A stretch of DNA of 64,000 bases, from contig NC_061141.1 in assembly GCF_905220365.1 (NCBI RefSeq), positions 3,603,501 to 3,667,500 on the forward strand. The letters are read 5' to 3'. Position 1 is the first letter of the stretch. Each line of letters opens with the position of its first letter. This DNA is from Vanessa cardui. Taxonomy: Eukaryota; Arthropoda; Insecta; Lepidoptera; Nymphalidae. Shown one piece after another: positions 32,220 through 44,034 of this stretch. Both the position numbers and the translations under genes were made by a program. Below the pieces are notes generated by a model. That model was not told the origin of the DNA. It saw only the letters and a list, made by a program, of their open reading frames with translations, and did not search any database.

Positions 32220-33447
32220 TTTCAAAAAACATTACCATCTTTGATAGAAAGAGACAAAAGATATCCAGGTTATAATAAAACGTTTATGTTTAAATAACTA
32301 TTATTCAAACATCAGTATAATTCGAGACAGCTTCAAACAAAATATTCTATTAATCACGATTGTCTGATAGCGTCAAATTGCTCATCACATTAAGTGATGA
32401 CTATTGTTTTTAACCGTAAGTATACTTATGATATCGTGATAGTTCCGTACTATATAAACTCGAATAGATCTCACACGATTAAATTTAATATATTCTTGTT
32501 TACTTTTAAAATTAATAATTTCAATTGGAACGATTCTGATATTAAAGATTTCATTTTCGTGTAGTGCATATTATATCTTTTATTAATAAATTGAAATTAA
32601 ATGTCGATAGCATCCTTATAAGTATTAGTCGGAATACCATATCTGATGTTATATATTCATTGTTAAAGGGTAAAAAGAAAAATATTATCATCAATTAGCA
32701 GTTTGTTATTTTGTTACAGAAATATTCAAAACAATGTACCTAATATGTAACATTATAATTAACTATGTAAGTCGTGCTTAGCAGAAAAATACAAAAGATA
32801 CGTTTCATAAATGAATTATGGATTAATTAATGAAATGTCAAACTCGAATAGAATTTTAATTTGATTCGAAAACTCGTGGTAAAAACCGTTGTCTCGATCT
32901 TGAGATGAGTCGGCAGGTGCGTGCACTATGATTGAGGCATTGTTCCCACGACCCTTCTAATGCTTGTTATAGTGGGTTAAGATACTGTTTTCGAAGACAG
33001 GATTATACAAAAATATTATTAATAGACATTTCTTAAGATTTTTCTAAAATAAATTACATGCTTAACATTTAAAACGAATTTTTTGATCAATGTATCGTTA
33101 CATACTAACATTAAATATATTTTAGTAATTGTAAAGTTATAATATCAATATTGCTGTTATAAACACTTCTTTATTTTTAATAGATTTATAGTATAGTTAT
33201 ATATTTAATAATTCATATTTTGTTAGTGTATCCGATTTCATAAAAGTGTAATCGATTTTAGAAATTCATTGGTATGTCTGTATAAAATAATACAAGATGT
33301 TTTCCCGCGCAAACGGATTATTAAAAAAAAAACAAAAGAGAGTCGCGCATGGAACGACAATTGGAGATTTTTGTTCATTTGATTTTCAACTTTTATACTT
33401 CAATATTTTATAAAAAATAATTAAATATTTATTTCATTATTACTAAC
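32220..33447. other. AT-rich DNA, nothing recognised
   Basis: No supported feature. Confidence 0.45.
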
Positions 33448-33590
33448 ATTATTACGTTTGCATGTTTGTTGCTGAATCACAGCAAAACGTCAAAAGTTAT
33501 TTTAATAAAATTTGGCACAGAGATAAATTACATTTCTGTATCTCGCGATCATGGAACTGTGGATAATCGGGGAGAGGGGTCATGTAAGTG
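33448..33590 (+). mobile_element. Element F-like fragment
   Basis: ATTACTAACATTATTACGTT, TGCATGTTTGTTGC, then TTTTAATAAAATTTGGCACA and GAGATAAATTACATTT give the family order (ACTAATATTATAAA, GTTTG, AAATTTGG, AGAGA). Confidence 0.5.
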
Positions 33591-34061
33591 TTATTAAAAC
33601 TAATTAATAAAATTAATGTATTGGCAATTAAGAAGTATAAAATAGAGAAGCGTCATTTCGCATTAGTTATATTATTATAGATATACATTGTTATAATAAA
33701 GCAATCAATTTATTACTTAGTTTGAAAATGATATATAAACTTTTTCATCGGTTTCTTTTTTATGAATAGCGATGGTATCTTAGATACTTGTCAACAACAA
33801 TAATATCATTAGGTTGTGATGGACGTTGTTATTTGTCATGTTCGCGGACATATCTATAGATAGATTGATATCTATAAGGATATTCTTGGCTATAAAAAAT
33901 CTCCGAATAAAGCTCTTAACAGGAATTTAAGAGACATGAAGTAACAGAATTGCAGAAAAATACTAAAGTTACTTTGGGATGGTCACATCTGCTTAAGAAA
34001 TGGCTGTAAGAAGGACTATAATGGCTCATTAGATACTATTCTATATCATTAGATACTTGGA

Positions 34062-34252
34062 AGTAAGTGGTAACCACCAGATTGATAATGGCGAAGGAAT
34101 GTTATGCCCCTTGAGTATTTATTATACATATATAGAGTACTCTATAGTTCACATGACACAACACAACAATCCTGTACTGTTGTTTGGAGGTATGATATTT
34201 GATGAGTGGGTGGTACCTATCCAGACGAACTTACACGAATCCCTACCACAAA
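34062..34252 (-). repeat. Repeat-B, partly rearranged
   Basis: AAGTAAGTGGTAACCACCAG and ATAATGGCGAAGGAATGTTA are decayed. The distal part is intact (CTGTTGTTTGGAGGTATGAT, GATGAGTGGGTGGTACCTAT, CCAGACGAACTTACACGAAT). The middle is missing. A short direct repeat TCATTAGATACT lies just before it (34027, 34048). Confidence 0.7.
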
Positions 34253-35583
34253 AATAGTTATTCCAATTAAATACAAGAGAACGTAGACAGGTAAGACAGA
34301 TATGGTAATATAACCGATGACAAAATGAAAGCCAGAAAATTGGGGGAAAGAGATAGGGATAACATTAGACAAGGACGATGAAGCTAAAATCAAAGCACAT
34401 TATAGCGCCTTCTTGCAACACCTGATACAATCCCGCTATATATTAATAAAGCTCTGAGAATTCTAAGATGCATTTTATCGTCAAAACGGCCACTACGCTC
34501 GGAGCCCTGGAGGCATTTCACTCAAGGTGTACAGATAAACTTTTTACTATCGTCTATAAGTCACCTGTGTACTAATTTAATGTAATTAAGCCATTGTTCT
34601 CACGATCCTTTCATTGCATTCATTATCAACGAGACAATAACACCTGTTGTGCCAAATTTGGATTAATACCTTAATTTTTTGAACGAGTTACGACATGTGC
34701 ACAAATTAATTACTATCTTGTTTTTAGCCTTACGGATTAATTAGGTTTTTTATAGAAGTCATTGTTAATCTTCTAACTGTATTATTTCAGTTAGAAGTGT
34801 ACAGATCAGATGACTGACGGCTTTCGTGCTTTGCAAGCTATGGGGATGTATCACTGTCAATTTTCAAAACTTGTAGAGCTTGGGCCATTTGATATAAGAC
34901 ATGCAAGATAGTCACCATTAAGGCAGTCAAATTAATAACAATTGTATAAATAAATAGAAGGAATGGTCCATACATTCTGTTAAATTATAATGAACGATTG
35001 AACATAAATATGAAATCCATCTGTGAAATGAATTTAATACAAATTTTATTGATAAATTTTCAAATTAAAAATAAAGCAAGCAATAATAATCCTTAACTTC
35101 AATCAGCAATAATGTTGATTATTGTTTGAAAAAAAAAATTAGGATGTATATATGTATAATTATATCATATGTTCAAATCTTTAGTTTCCACGCGTTAAAA
35201 TAACAGCTTAGTAAGTAGTAAGTCATTTGTTTGAAAGCAATATTTCACGGTCATTTCTCGTCGAACTAAATTATACAGAAATAAGGATCCCATCCATTAC
35301 ACTATTGTAATATTAATTGTTGAGACGCCCTACTGCGTGTAAATATACCGTCACTCAGCGTAGTCAGTGATGGACGAACGTACTGAAATATAAAATATTC
35401 ATACGATTTTGATATTTATTACAATGGTATAAAGAGCAGATCGCTGTAAACTTGGATATGATTCTTACGTCACGTACATGCCTAGGATATGTTTTATAAC
35501 TAGGTGTATATTATTAACATATAATTTGAAATAATAAGACGAATCGAGTTAAATATTTTAAGGAATTATAGAATTGATTGTAT
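34253..35583. other. AT-rich DNA, nothing recognised
   Basis: 34290-34530 is slightly GC-richer and may be an old element. Nothing is named. Confidence 0.4.
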
Positions 35584-35745
35584 TTCTTGAAATATTTACT
35601 AATATTATAAATATGAAAGTAACTGTCTGTCTGTGTGTCGCTCTGTCACGACCAAAGCGCAGAACCGAATTTGATGAAATTTGGTGTGAAGCAAATTTGA
35701 ATTTCAAGAAACCACATAGGCTACTATTTTGCCTTCCATATAATA
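35584..35745 (+). mobile_element. Element F, clear copy
   Basis: It reads TACTAATATTATAAATATGA, AAGTAACTGTCTGTCTGTG, GCTCTGTCACGACCAAAGCG, ACCGAATTTGATGAAATTTG, GTGTGAAGCAAATTTGA and CATAGGCTACTATTTTGCC. It is the best reference copy of this RTE-like family here. The 75-codon ORF is repeat-derived. Confidence 0.78.
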
Positions 35746-36474
35746 ACCAACCTCTAAAGTGTCAACTAGTTTATTACATTTTACAGATTTTACATAAATA
35801 AATGAAAAATTATATAATCGATGTTAAATTATAAGCCCATATACGCTTTGAAGCATGAAAGTAAATACTATGATATTTAACGAGAAACATCACAATCGTA
35901 TCAAATATGTATGACCAATTCAAATAGAATAATCATTTAGAAACTCATATCCATTTATAGAGATTTACGTCACTGAATTATAATAAATAACATTTGAAGA
36001 TTCTCATAGATGGTAAACAATTGCGCAAAAATATTGATATACGTACTACGGCTGTTGTGTGCATAACTTTATTATTTTCCTTATTGTTCGAAACACAATG
36101 GTCCATTACAAACCATTACAGAATTCGATATTCACCCGTGTATATATAGCTTTATTACATGTTATTTGAAGTCACGATTACATTGTATATAAAGAATTAA
36201 TTAATGTGTTAATAATTTATTTATAAATGTCAACGGGATTGTCAAATCGGTATATACAGTTTCCAGTAAATGTTTGATATTACTCAATTTGTTTCCGAGA
36301 CAACATTCTATTAGATACAGACCTAATATAGATTTTATAAATTGTTTATTTTGATGTGCAATATTGGCGTGACATCTCGTAATCCGTCACGGCAAACGGC
36401 ACGTTCTAATGACGTCATACTTCCTCTTTACCACCGCTCTGCTGAATTGTGTTAATTTTATAAACGTTGTTTCT
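35746..36474. other. AT-rich DNA, GC-richer at its right end
   Basis: 36370-36455 contains CCGTCACGGCAAACGGCACG and a palindrome ATGACGTCAT (36410-36419), the CREB/ATF consensus core. No adjacent gene start is visible. Confidence 0.4.
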
Positions 36475-36775
36475 AAACAACAAGCAACAATTGAAATATC
36501 ACATTGCTGGGCTAAGGCCTCCTCTCCCATTAAGGGGAGGGTTTGGAACACATTCCACCACGCTGTTCCGATACGGGTTGATGGAATACACGTGTGGCAG
36601 AATTTCTATGGAATTAGACACATGCAAGTTTCCTCACGATGTTTTCCTTCACCGCCGAGCACGAGATGAATTATAAACACAAATTAAGCACATGAATTTT
36701 CAGTGGTGCTGGCCTGGGTTGAACCCGCGATCATCGGTTAAGATGCACGCGTTGGAACCACTGGGCCATCTCGGT
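36475..36775 (-). mobile_element. SINE-A, full length
   Basis: The minus-strand head is complementary to ACTGGGCCATCTCGG. Box B is slightly damaged (GGTTGAACCC on plus). All body blocks are present. The tail is complementary to AAACAACAAGCAACAATTG. No convincing TSD. The ORFs of 86 and 69 codons here are shadows. Confidence 0.88.
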
Positions 36776-37285
36776 TGTAATAAACTATCATAAAAGTATA
36801 TAAAATAAATTCATATAACATTGCTTTTTGTGTTCAATTAAACCTGTACTTTTCAAATACTTGTTTAGTATATTACATTGCTGCAAAAAACGTAATTCTT
36901 TGAACTTAATATAGGTATACATAAATTATGATATTGTAAAAAATATCATACAAATGAATGCAAAACAATGCCTTATCATGGGTTGATATGGAATTGAAGA
37001 TATGTTATATGTGACAGATGCAAATAGTTGACTTACCTAATCTATATCAATATTTTTATCAATATCATCTTCTATATAAAATACTATGTCATATAAAACA
37101 TCGAGTTAAGTAAAATATCTTTGTTTTATATTTCCTACGAAGAAATAAAATTTTCATTTATCCCAAGTATTAGTCTTGTAGAAGTTACTTAACTAACTGG
37201 ATTTGTTTTTTTAAATTTGGAATACGAGTCATAGATAAGGTAGATTCTGACCAATTTCCAAAACTGTTAAATATAAATGTCAATA
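36776..37285. other. AT-rich DNA, nothing recognised
   Basis: No supported feature. Confidence 0.45.
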
Positions 37286-37344
37286 GGTGAAATAAGGAAA
37301 GGATTTTTTATAATAAGTTAAGAGCGGTTAAAATCGGTGTCGTG

Positions 37345-37638
37345 GGCCGAGATGGCCCAATGGTTAGAACACGTGCATCTTAACCGATGATTTCGGTTTC
37401 AAACCCAGGCAAGCATCACTATATATATGTGCTTCATTTGGGTTTATAATTTATTTCGTGCTCGGCGGTGATAGAAATCATCCTAAGGAAGCCTCCATAT
37501 GTCTGATTTCATAGAAACTCTGCCACATGTGTATTTCACCAACCTACATTAGAACAGCGTTTTGGAATATGTTCCAAACCTTCTCCTCAAGAGGGAGAGG
37601 AGGCTTTAGCCCAGCAGGCCAATTTACAGACTGTTGTT
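37345..37638 (+). mobile_element. SINE-A, full length, with long imperfect flanking repeat
   Basis: Intact head GGGCCGAGATGGCCCAATGG; box B slightly mutated (GGTTTCAAACCC). It ends CAATTTACAGACTGTTGTTG. A roughly 34 bp block starting GGTGAAATAAGGAAAGGA at 37286-37319 recurs as GGTGAAATAAAGAAAAGA at 37639-37672, right at the 3' end. The left copy is 25 bases away from the SINE head. Confidence 0.85.
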
Positions 37639-37672
37639 GGTGAAATAAAGAAAAGATTATTTAATAATACGT

Positions 37673-38160
37673 CTTCGAATCAAAATCCCATACTTTATTG
37701 CATGTATATTACATAATAATAATATTGTTACATTAAAAATTATTTTCATAATTTTAACTTTTTTTATAATTATATAAAACGTCAAAAAAGTGTCAATTCG
37801 CTAAATTCCGTGCCATTGACCCATTTCCCACTTAATTTATGTCGGTGTTGCTAATATAACGCTTCAACTTGGCATTTTCTATAACTTTAATTAATAAAAT
37901 AAATTACATTTATTTTAAAGGTGCATTAAAACAATTATTAAAATAAGATTTTAATCATCTAATTCGCTTGCTGAATTTGATTAGAGGTCATTTCACATCG
38001 TTTCAGATTAATTTAATAGCTGTCTTCCAGTTTAAAGGTTAGTTCTTCGATGTAGGTGTCGGAGTCTAGTTATGATAAATTTACTTTGCCTCATATTTGG
38101 CTTTTCTTAATTTTAATAATTATTCCAAAATTATTTCCTTGATTTAATTATGGATATAAT
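37673..38160. other. AT-rich DNA, nothing recognised
   Basis: No supported feature. Confidence 0.45.
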
Positions 38161-39075
38161 TCCTTTTTCATTAAGGGTATGTTGGTAGTGATACTGGTCA
38201 CACTCGCTAACCTTTCAAAGGTTCGTGAACTTTCGATTTCGTTCTTTTTGAATTTTGGAACTATCGGCTTCACACCGAATCCAAATTCTAATTCGATATA
38301 CTGAATATATCGGTGAGTTGTCCTAATAATTGAGTTTCTTAATTTGTGGTTGTTTAGTATGCAGTGCTTTAATAGCAGTTATCTTTTCAGAATTTATATT
38401 AACAATGAAGTTTTGAAGTTTGACAGAACTTTATATCATGTTTACCGACTCGTAAAAAATTGTAAGTCTTTAATTCTTGTTTTTAATTAAATGCATTGGT
38501 TTGCAATTCGATAAGTCGTAGTCATGTGTAAATTGTGGTTTCCAGTGACCCTTTGAAATGGTTCTCCGGAGTTGAGATCGTCAATTTGTGTAAGCAGGAC
38601 TTTGAACCTCCAGAAGGTAAATTCGTGCTTAGATCTCTCGTTAAAGGTATTTATCATTTGCTTATTTGCTTAACTTATTGAACCTGTATATTTCGTATTA
38701 CAGGAGGTTTTTTTTTTAATCGGATTTACCCACCACGTGGACTTCTTGAATGGAAATATTAAGAGTGAACAGCGCCAGGTTCCTGGTTGAGTGTGCCCAG
38801 ATAGCGGCTGGTGCAACTCCAAGGACGGCAGGCCTGTTCCCTAAGCCGTTGTCGGTATCCACGTGTAGCTGGAAACTTTGGTGATGTACCCCTTTTCAAT
38901 TATATTATAAATTTCGTTTACACCGGTCTGGCGAACGGTGTATTCTTTCAAACCACATCAACTAATTTATTCGTCAGTGGCGCCTAATTTTCTACCTTAA
39001 ATTTTAGATTAGTAACATTGAATTTTCAAGCTTGCCTTTTATCCCAAGTGACCCACGCTGAGTCTAGCTGGCATA
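38161..39075 (+). mobile_element. Possible decayed LTR-like segment with a retroposon inside
   Basis: The region has a different texture from its surroundings. It starts with TGTTGGTAGTGATACTGGTC (38180) and reaches ATTCGTCAGTGGCGCC (38970-38985), where CA followed by TGGCGCC resembles an LTR end plus primer-binding site. No second LTR, gag or pol is present in the window. Inside, 38709-38885 starts with a T-run and GC-rich sequence (GACTTCTTGAATGG, AGCGGCTGGTGCAACTCCAA, GACGGCAGGCCTGTTCCCTA), as for a minus-strand retroposon. Both calls are inferences. Confidence 0.3.
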
Positions 39076-39446
39076 ATTTTTATATAATAGTCATTATAAG
39101 AAGTAACATAAGTAACTAGTAAATTAAGTAATTGGTTGTTTATAATACTATGTTACTGGGCATTAAAAATTTTATAACCTAATATTGTTTCTTTATACCC
39201 ACACCACCAGTAAGGTAACAATATAATATATTTATAATTGTATTAAACTTTACGAAGATATTAATCTAATTTTCCGAACGTTTTGTCCGTGGAATGTTTA
39301 AATGATAATCTTTACAGCATCGTATATAATCTCGAGGCCTCACATAGCTTTGAGCAACCTTAGCCTATTGTGCATTATTGTACGATCAGGGAGTGTCGTG
39401 ACTAGTATTATAATTAATAGAAAAATATATAACTTGTTGTACTATT
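39076..39446. other. AT-rich DNA, nothing recognised
   Basis: No supported feature. Confidence 0.45.
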
Positions 39447-39545
39447 GGCTTGGCTTATAAGGCTGTATGCCAAGGTCCTGGAATCAAATCCAGATATAGA
39501 AGTTTTCGTAGCAGACAGAAGTTCGGAAGTGTTAAGAATATATTG
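39447..39545 (+). mobile_element. SINE-M, copy 2 (partial)
   Basis: TGGCTTGGCTTATAAGGCTG, TATGCCAAGGTCCTGGAATC, AAATCCAGATATAGAAG, then CGTAGCAGACAGAAGTTCGG. It has a tRNA-like box A region and box B (GGAATCAAATCC). It shares the TAAGGCTGT head with copy 1 at 27990. Confidence 0.5.
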
Positions 39546-39562
39546 TTCTGTTACCTTTTATC

Positions 39563-39880
39563 AGCTGAGATGGCCCAGTGGTTAGAGCGCGTGCATCTTA
39601 ACCGATGATTGCGGGTTCAAACCCAGGCAACCACCACTATATATATGTATGTGCTTAATTTGTGTTTATAATTTATCTCGTGCTCGGTTGTGAAGGAAAA
39701 CATCGCGAGGAAACCTGCATGACGTGTCTAATTTTATCGAAATTCTGCCACATGTACATTCCACCAACCCGCATTGGAACAGCGTGGTGGAATATGTTCC
39801 CAACCCTCTCCTTAATGGAAGAGGAGGCCTTATCCCAGCAGTGGGAAATTTACAGGCTGTTACTTTACTTACTTTTTACT
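39563..39880 (+). mobile_element. SINE-A, full length
   Basis: Perfect box A TGGCCCAGTGG and box B GGTTCAAACCC, full body, and 3' end GCAGTGGGAAATTTACAGGC with a TTACTTTACTTACTTTTTAC tail. The flanks CTTTTATCA and CTTTTTATGA may be an imperfect TSD. Confidence 0.9.
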
Positions 39881-40381
39881 TTTTATGATATTAAGTCGAT
39901 ATATATACCGTGAATACATACATATATGAATTTAGTAAAAATGTGTTATTTTAATATTACTATCAGACACTCAAATTTTATTACGTGCATAGATTATTTG
40001 ATTACTTAATGGGCCTAATCAAAGGTTGTTTTATATACGAAGGAGCGTATGAAATATGAACCATTTGAATAATTAATCTTTGAAATCAATTAACTGTAAA
40101 TCACAAGTAATTAATACTAAATCACAATTCACCAACAATATCCGTTGTATAATTTACGTTATCCAAACGCACATGTCTCTATATTTCCTATATAAGATAT
40201 CATCATGAAATTAAATCGCAATTAGTTGTATAATTTTAATTACGTTAACCATAAAGTTTGTAATTAAAATTTGCGATTGAATCGATGGTGTATAAATAAA
40301 CCATTGGATCTGATCACCATGAGAACATGGCGTGCTTTTGACCCTTACGGTATTTGCATAGACACATATATGCACTCTCTA
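39881..40381. other. AT-rich DNA, nothing recognised
   Basis: No supported feature. The 63-codon ORF starting at 40271 ends in the next repeat. Confidence 0.45.
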
Positions 40382-40672
40382 TTTTTTTTTCTTTTTTTAT
40401 GGTATATGTTGGCGGACGAGCATATAGGCCACCTGATGGTAAGTGGTCACCATCACCCATAGACAATAAAGCTGTAAAAAATATTAACTATTCCTTATAT
40501 CCTCAATGTGCCACCAACCTTGGGAACTAAGATGCCTGTTTGTGCCTGTAGTTACACTGGATCACTCACCCTTCAAACCGGAACACAACAATACTGAGTA
40601 CTGTTATTTGGCGGTAGAATAACTGATGAGTGGGTGGTATCTACACAGACGGGCTTGCACAAAGCCCTACCA
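40382..40672 (-). repeat. Repeat-B, full length (reference copy)
   Basis: It starts with a 17 bp T-rich run then TATGGTATATGTTGGCGGAC. Every block is present, ending GGGCTTGCACAAAGCCCTAC, CACCAAG. The T-run on this strand is a poly-A tail on the other, which sets the sense strand. There is no tRNA-like box pair at SINE spacing and no ORF, so this is an unclassified retroposon or a LINE 3' end. Confidence 0.9.
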
Positions 40673-40721
40673 CCAAGAAAGCCATACCATCATGGAAAAA
40701 CCCAATATAATTTTTTGGCCT

Positions 40722-40787
40722 TAGTTTGAACCTATTGAATGAAGATCTGATACCGTAGTTGTTAGCCACTAGACCATCGAGGCAGCG
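40722..40787 (-). mobile_element. tRNA-like SINE head
   Basis: The minus strand reads GCCTCGATGGTCTAGTGGCT, AACAACTACGGTATC, then AATAGGTTCAAACTAAGG. Box A TGGTCTAGTGG is perfect; box B is GGTTCAAACT. No body is recognised. Confidence 0.5.
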
Positions 40788-41107
40788 AAAAATAAAAGAT
40801 GATATCGTATTTATGGATATCTAGTTTTTATCTACTTATCCGCCGCAGTGTATTTCCCCTTAAGTGCTACGTCACTGTCGAGTCCATAAACTCAGTGCAA
40901 GAAAAACATGCTGATGTGTAGCTCAGTCACTGCAAGAAAAAGGACCTACGCATCAGTTCCTCTCTCATATATAGTGTTTAAAAGGATAGAATAGAAAACA
41001 TTTAATAATAAGACATCTCTAATTTATTTATGTATTATCAATAAAATAGTATCAATATAAATAAATTTATTTTTTTGATAATTTAGATTATAAATTTTAT
41101 ATTAGAA

Positions 41108-41262
41108 TTAAGCGCAATGGCTTACTGCCGCTTAATGTAAAAAGTCGCAGGTTCGATTTTGATCCCACGGGCAGTAATCGTACGAAGCGCAAGCTTTAGG
41201 CATAATTGGAAGAGTAAATAGGTGTCCTAGTAATTCCTTAGACCACTCATATTATTCATTTA
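41108..41262 (+). mobile_element. SINE-like element, tRNA-derived, another family
   Basis: AGCGCAATGGCTTACTGCCG, then CGCAGGTTCGATTTTGATCC (box B like), GGCATAATTGGAAGAGTAAA and CCTAGTAATTCCTTAGACCA. The order resembles a lepidopteran SINE type. It is the single copy in the window. Confidence 0.45.
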
Positions 41263-42574
41263 AAATAATCAAAAAAGGTTCTTTCTTAATTAATCATTTT
41301 TTTTTTTTATATATTTGTAATTGTTATAATTTTTCTTCACGTTGAATGTACCCTTATTATTATATACATATATGTTATCTTTCATCTTTACAATTTCTTC
41401 ATTGATATTCGAAATCACAAAATTTCAAGAAAAATAAAATTTAGTATAAAAATACTAATTAGTATTTAAGACTCGCCACCGAGAAAATAAATACTGAGAG
41501 ACTATGTTAACCTAAGGCTGTCTAACCCGCTATATTATAACTCGCATGTAACGTTAGGATGCTTGTAAGACCATCACTCAAGTCATTTCAAAGTAGTGGA
41601 CAATCGAGGTAGGTTTTGCAAGACACTAGACTCACCTTATAAGGGCTCGGCTAGATCATCTAAAAAGTGGAACGCAGTACCAACGCGTCGATTGTGGCGG
41701 AACTGTTTAACAACTGTTACTTTTGTGTATACAGCGTACACAGACTAGCATGAACGATAAAAATCTCAGTTGAAAATTTGTTGTGTGTAAACGGGAGAGA
41801 TTTTATGCGGAATTTATAAAAAAAAAAAACATATATTTTTTATACTAAAAAAAATATGTTTTTTTTTATTATAAAAAATATGATCTTTTAAAGTTACGTT
41901 TGACTAAAACACAAATTGTTTTCATAATATAACTGTAATGTGTTTAAAAATAGAACGAGTATGTAGAATAATCCGTTAAATAAAATGCATCCATTTTTTC
42001 TAAAAGTATCTTCTTAAGTAATTTTTCTTATCTCGTTATGAAAACATTTTTATTCATACAACACTTAATTTCAATTCAATTAATCGCCTTATATTTATTT
42101 AAAATTAGAACAACAAAAAATCAAATAATAAAAAATACAAACTTTTTTTACTTAACCTTTTTGTAGCAATTAAAAAAAAAGAATACGTTCCACGACGTAG
42201 GATTTTATAAGTGGCCTGTAAGATTTTATGTCTCAATCAAACTTGAACACTATCAGCTTTCTATTCTGGCTCTCTGGAATATATTTATAACTCGAGATAT
42301 GCTTAATCGAGAATTCCTGTTCGTTTATCACATTGTAAGATTCAAGTAAACGATTTTATGGACATGTCTTCACGCGATCTTAGTTTTATGTGTGAATCGC
42401 TTATTGTATTTCATTGTACATTTTTAATTATTTTATTAAAACGTATTTATATCATTTATGGTTGGAATTATACCTAATCTATCGTATAGTACCTCTTTAA
42501 TGATATAAGTTTTATTTTTTATTATTATATTTGTCAAAAAAAACTATCAAGTAAAAGTTACTGAATCTAAAAAA
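41263..42574. other. AT-rich DNA with a GC-richer patch and an A/T hairpin
   Basis: 41530-41740 is GC-richer and unassigned (AAGGGCTCGGCTAGATCATC, ACGCGTCGATTGTGGCGGAA). At 41816-41872 a long A-run with CATAT pairs with ATATG and a T-run, a hairpin of about 18 bp stem. Confidence 0.45.
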
Positions 42575-42665
42575 TAAGTCACGATGATTCTGCAGCTAGA
42601 ATGCGTTAAGCCTAACCGATAGTTCAGGGTTCAAATCCGGGCAAGCGCCACTTCATATTCAAGAG
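42575..42665 (+). mobile_element. SINE-A head remnant
   Basis: GTCACGATGATTCTGCAGCT, AGAATGCGTTAAGCCTAACC, GATAGTTCAGGGTTCAAATC, CGGGCAAGCGCCAC. The head and box B of SINE-A, decayed; no body follows. Confidence 0.6.
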
Positions 42666-42795
42666 GGCAATTCTACTAACATATTATCACTGTATCGCAA
42701 TTAAATGAAAGCTTAATCATTGCTGTTTAACCATTTTCCAATTAAACACAACAATCTTGTGGTTGCGGTTCGATCGAAGTCGGATTGAATAGATT

Positions 42796-42808
42796 GGGGG
42801 GGGGGGGG
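42796..42808. repeat. G13 homopolymer
   Basis: Thirteen G in a row, next to GTCGGGTGG. Confidence 0.9.
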
Positions 42809-42838
42809 TCGGGTGGTATCGAAACCATTACAAATTAA

Positions 42839-43012
42839 CAAAATCAAAATATTACTTTATTCAGGTAGGTTGTTACAAGCACTTTTGAATCGTCATTTAA
42901 CAACAATATTAAGTGAAGCTACCACCGGTTCGAAAAGTAGTGAGAAGTACTGAGAAGAACCGGCAAGAAACTGAAGCAACTGAATTAATCTTTTTTAACA
43001 TTTAAAAAAACT
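42839..43012 (-). mobile_element. LINE-D 3' end, copy 3
   Basis: AAAATCAAAATATTACTTTA, TTACAAGCACTTTTGAATCG, GCTACCACCGGTTCGAAAAG, GAAGAACCGGCAAGAAACTG. A small internal duplication (GTAGTGAGAAGTACTGAGAA) replaces the GTAGATTCTACC block. Confidence 0.78.
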
Positions 43013-43154
43013 GTCATGTTAGTTAATTACAACTAATAACTAGAATAACGTAACGTTGTGGAACGAAAATCAACCTCATGAGTCCATAGAAAAATTGTGG
43101 TGGTAACCTCCAAAACTTTATTAAAACGAAAGGATGGATTTACCCACCTGAGGA

Positions 43155-43365
43155 CCATCTATACTAACATTATAAATATATCTATATAACTCAGTGTTTC
43201 TGTTTGTCTGTCTATCTGACAGTACGCTTTCAAGGTCAAACCGCTGAACCTAATTTGATAAAATTTTGTATAAAGCATGACTGAACTAAAGACTTTAAGA
43301 CAGGTCAGGCTTTTTATGCCTCTCTACCAATAAAATGCAAAGCCGCGGGCTACAATTACTATAAC
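43155..43365 (+). mobile_element. Element F, nearly complete
   Basis: CTATACTAACATTATAAATA, TGTTTGTCTGTCTATCTGAC, AAACCGCTGAACCTAATTTG, TGTATAAAGCATGACTGAAC and the terminal GCAAAGCCGCGGGCTACAAT. The GCCGCGGGC end is typical of lepidopteran RTE tails. Confidence 0.68.
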
Positions 43366-43784
43366 ATATATGGTATAATTTTATATCGAGACTTCAAATT
43401 TTGTAACTTTCACTATCCGATCAAGTGTTTAGTCTCACTTAGTAAAGCCTGTATATATTATTGAAAGTTATGTTTATCGTATAATGTTATGGAATATATA
43501 TATTATATCTGTTTATTATAATATACGAGATAAGCCTTAAAACCTTATGTTTAATCTTAGTTGTTACTATCAAACTGTTTTGAATATGACAAATACTGAT
43601 GCCATTTATATTGTATATATAATATCAAAAGTGTGAGAGTTTGTTTGTATGTTTTTGAACTGAACATATGTATGTCACCGTGTGTATATTAGCTTTAAAT
43701 ATTTAACCTTATATATAGATTTTTTAGCATTATTTTGTAGTTAAACATAATTGGAAAAGAAACGTTATATTTCACTGGGTAGTC
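43366..43784. other. AT-rich DNA, nothing recognised
   Basis: No supported feature. TCAAAAGTGTGAGAGTTTGTTTG near 43625 is a weak RTE-like trace. Confidence 0.4.
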
Positions 43785-43937
43785 AGTAGGGCTGTGTGCA
43801 AGTACGACTGGGTAGGTGACCGCTCATGCCTCAGATATTCTACCGCGATACAGCAATGATCATTATTTCTATGTCCCGGTCTTAAGGGTGAATGAGCCAG
43901 TATAACTACAAGCACAATATCTTAAGGCTCTCAAAGT
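43785..43937 (+). repeat. Repeat-B, truncated
   Basis: GTAGGGCTGTGTGCAAGTAC, GACTGGGTAGGTGACCGCTC, TCAGATATTCTACCGCGATA, GTGAATGAGCCAGTATAACT, ATCTTAAGGCTCTCAAAG. It ends where the A-rich half should follow. Confidence 0.75.
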
Positions 43938-43946
43938 TTGGTTGTA

Positions 43947-44034
43947 AAAAAAGTAAAGTAACAGCCTGTAAATTACCCACTGCTGGGATAAGGCCTCTCC
44001 TCTCACATTATGGAGAGGGTTTGGAACATATTGT
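43947..44034 (-). mobile_element. SINE-A 3' fragment
   Basis: Complement of AAAAAAGTAAAGTAACAGCC, TGTAAATTACCCACTGCTGG, TGGAGAGGGTTTGGAACATA. It is cut at almost the same internal point as the fragment at 8747-8820, as expected for 5' truncation during reverse transcription. Confidence 0.78.
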
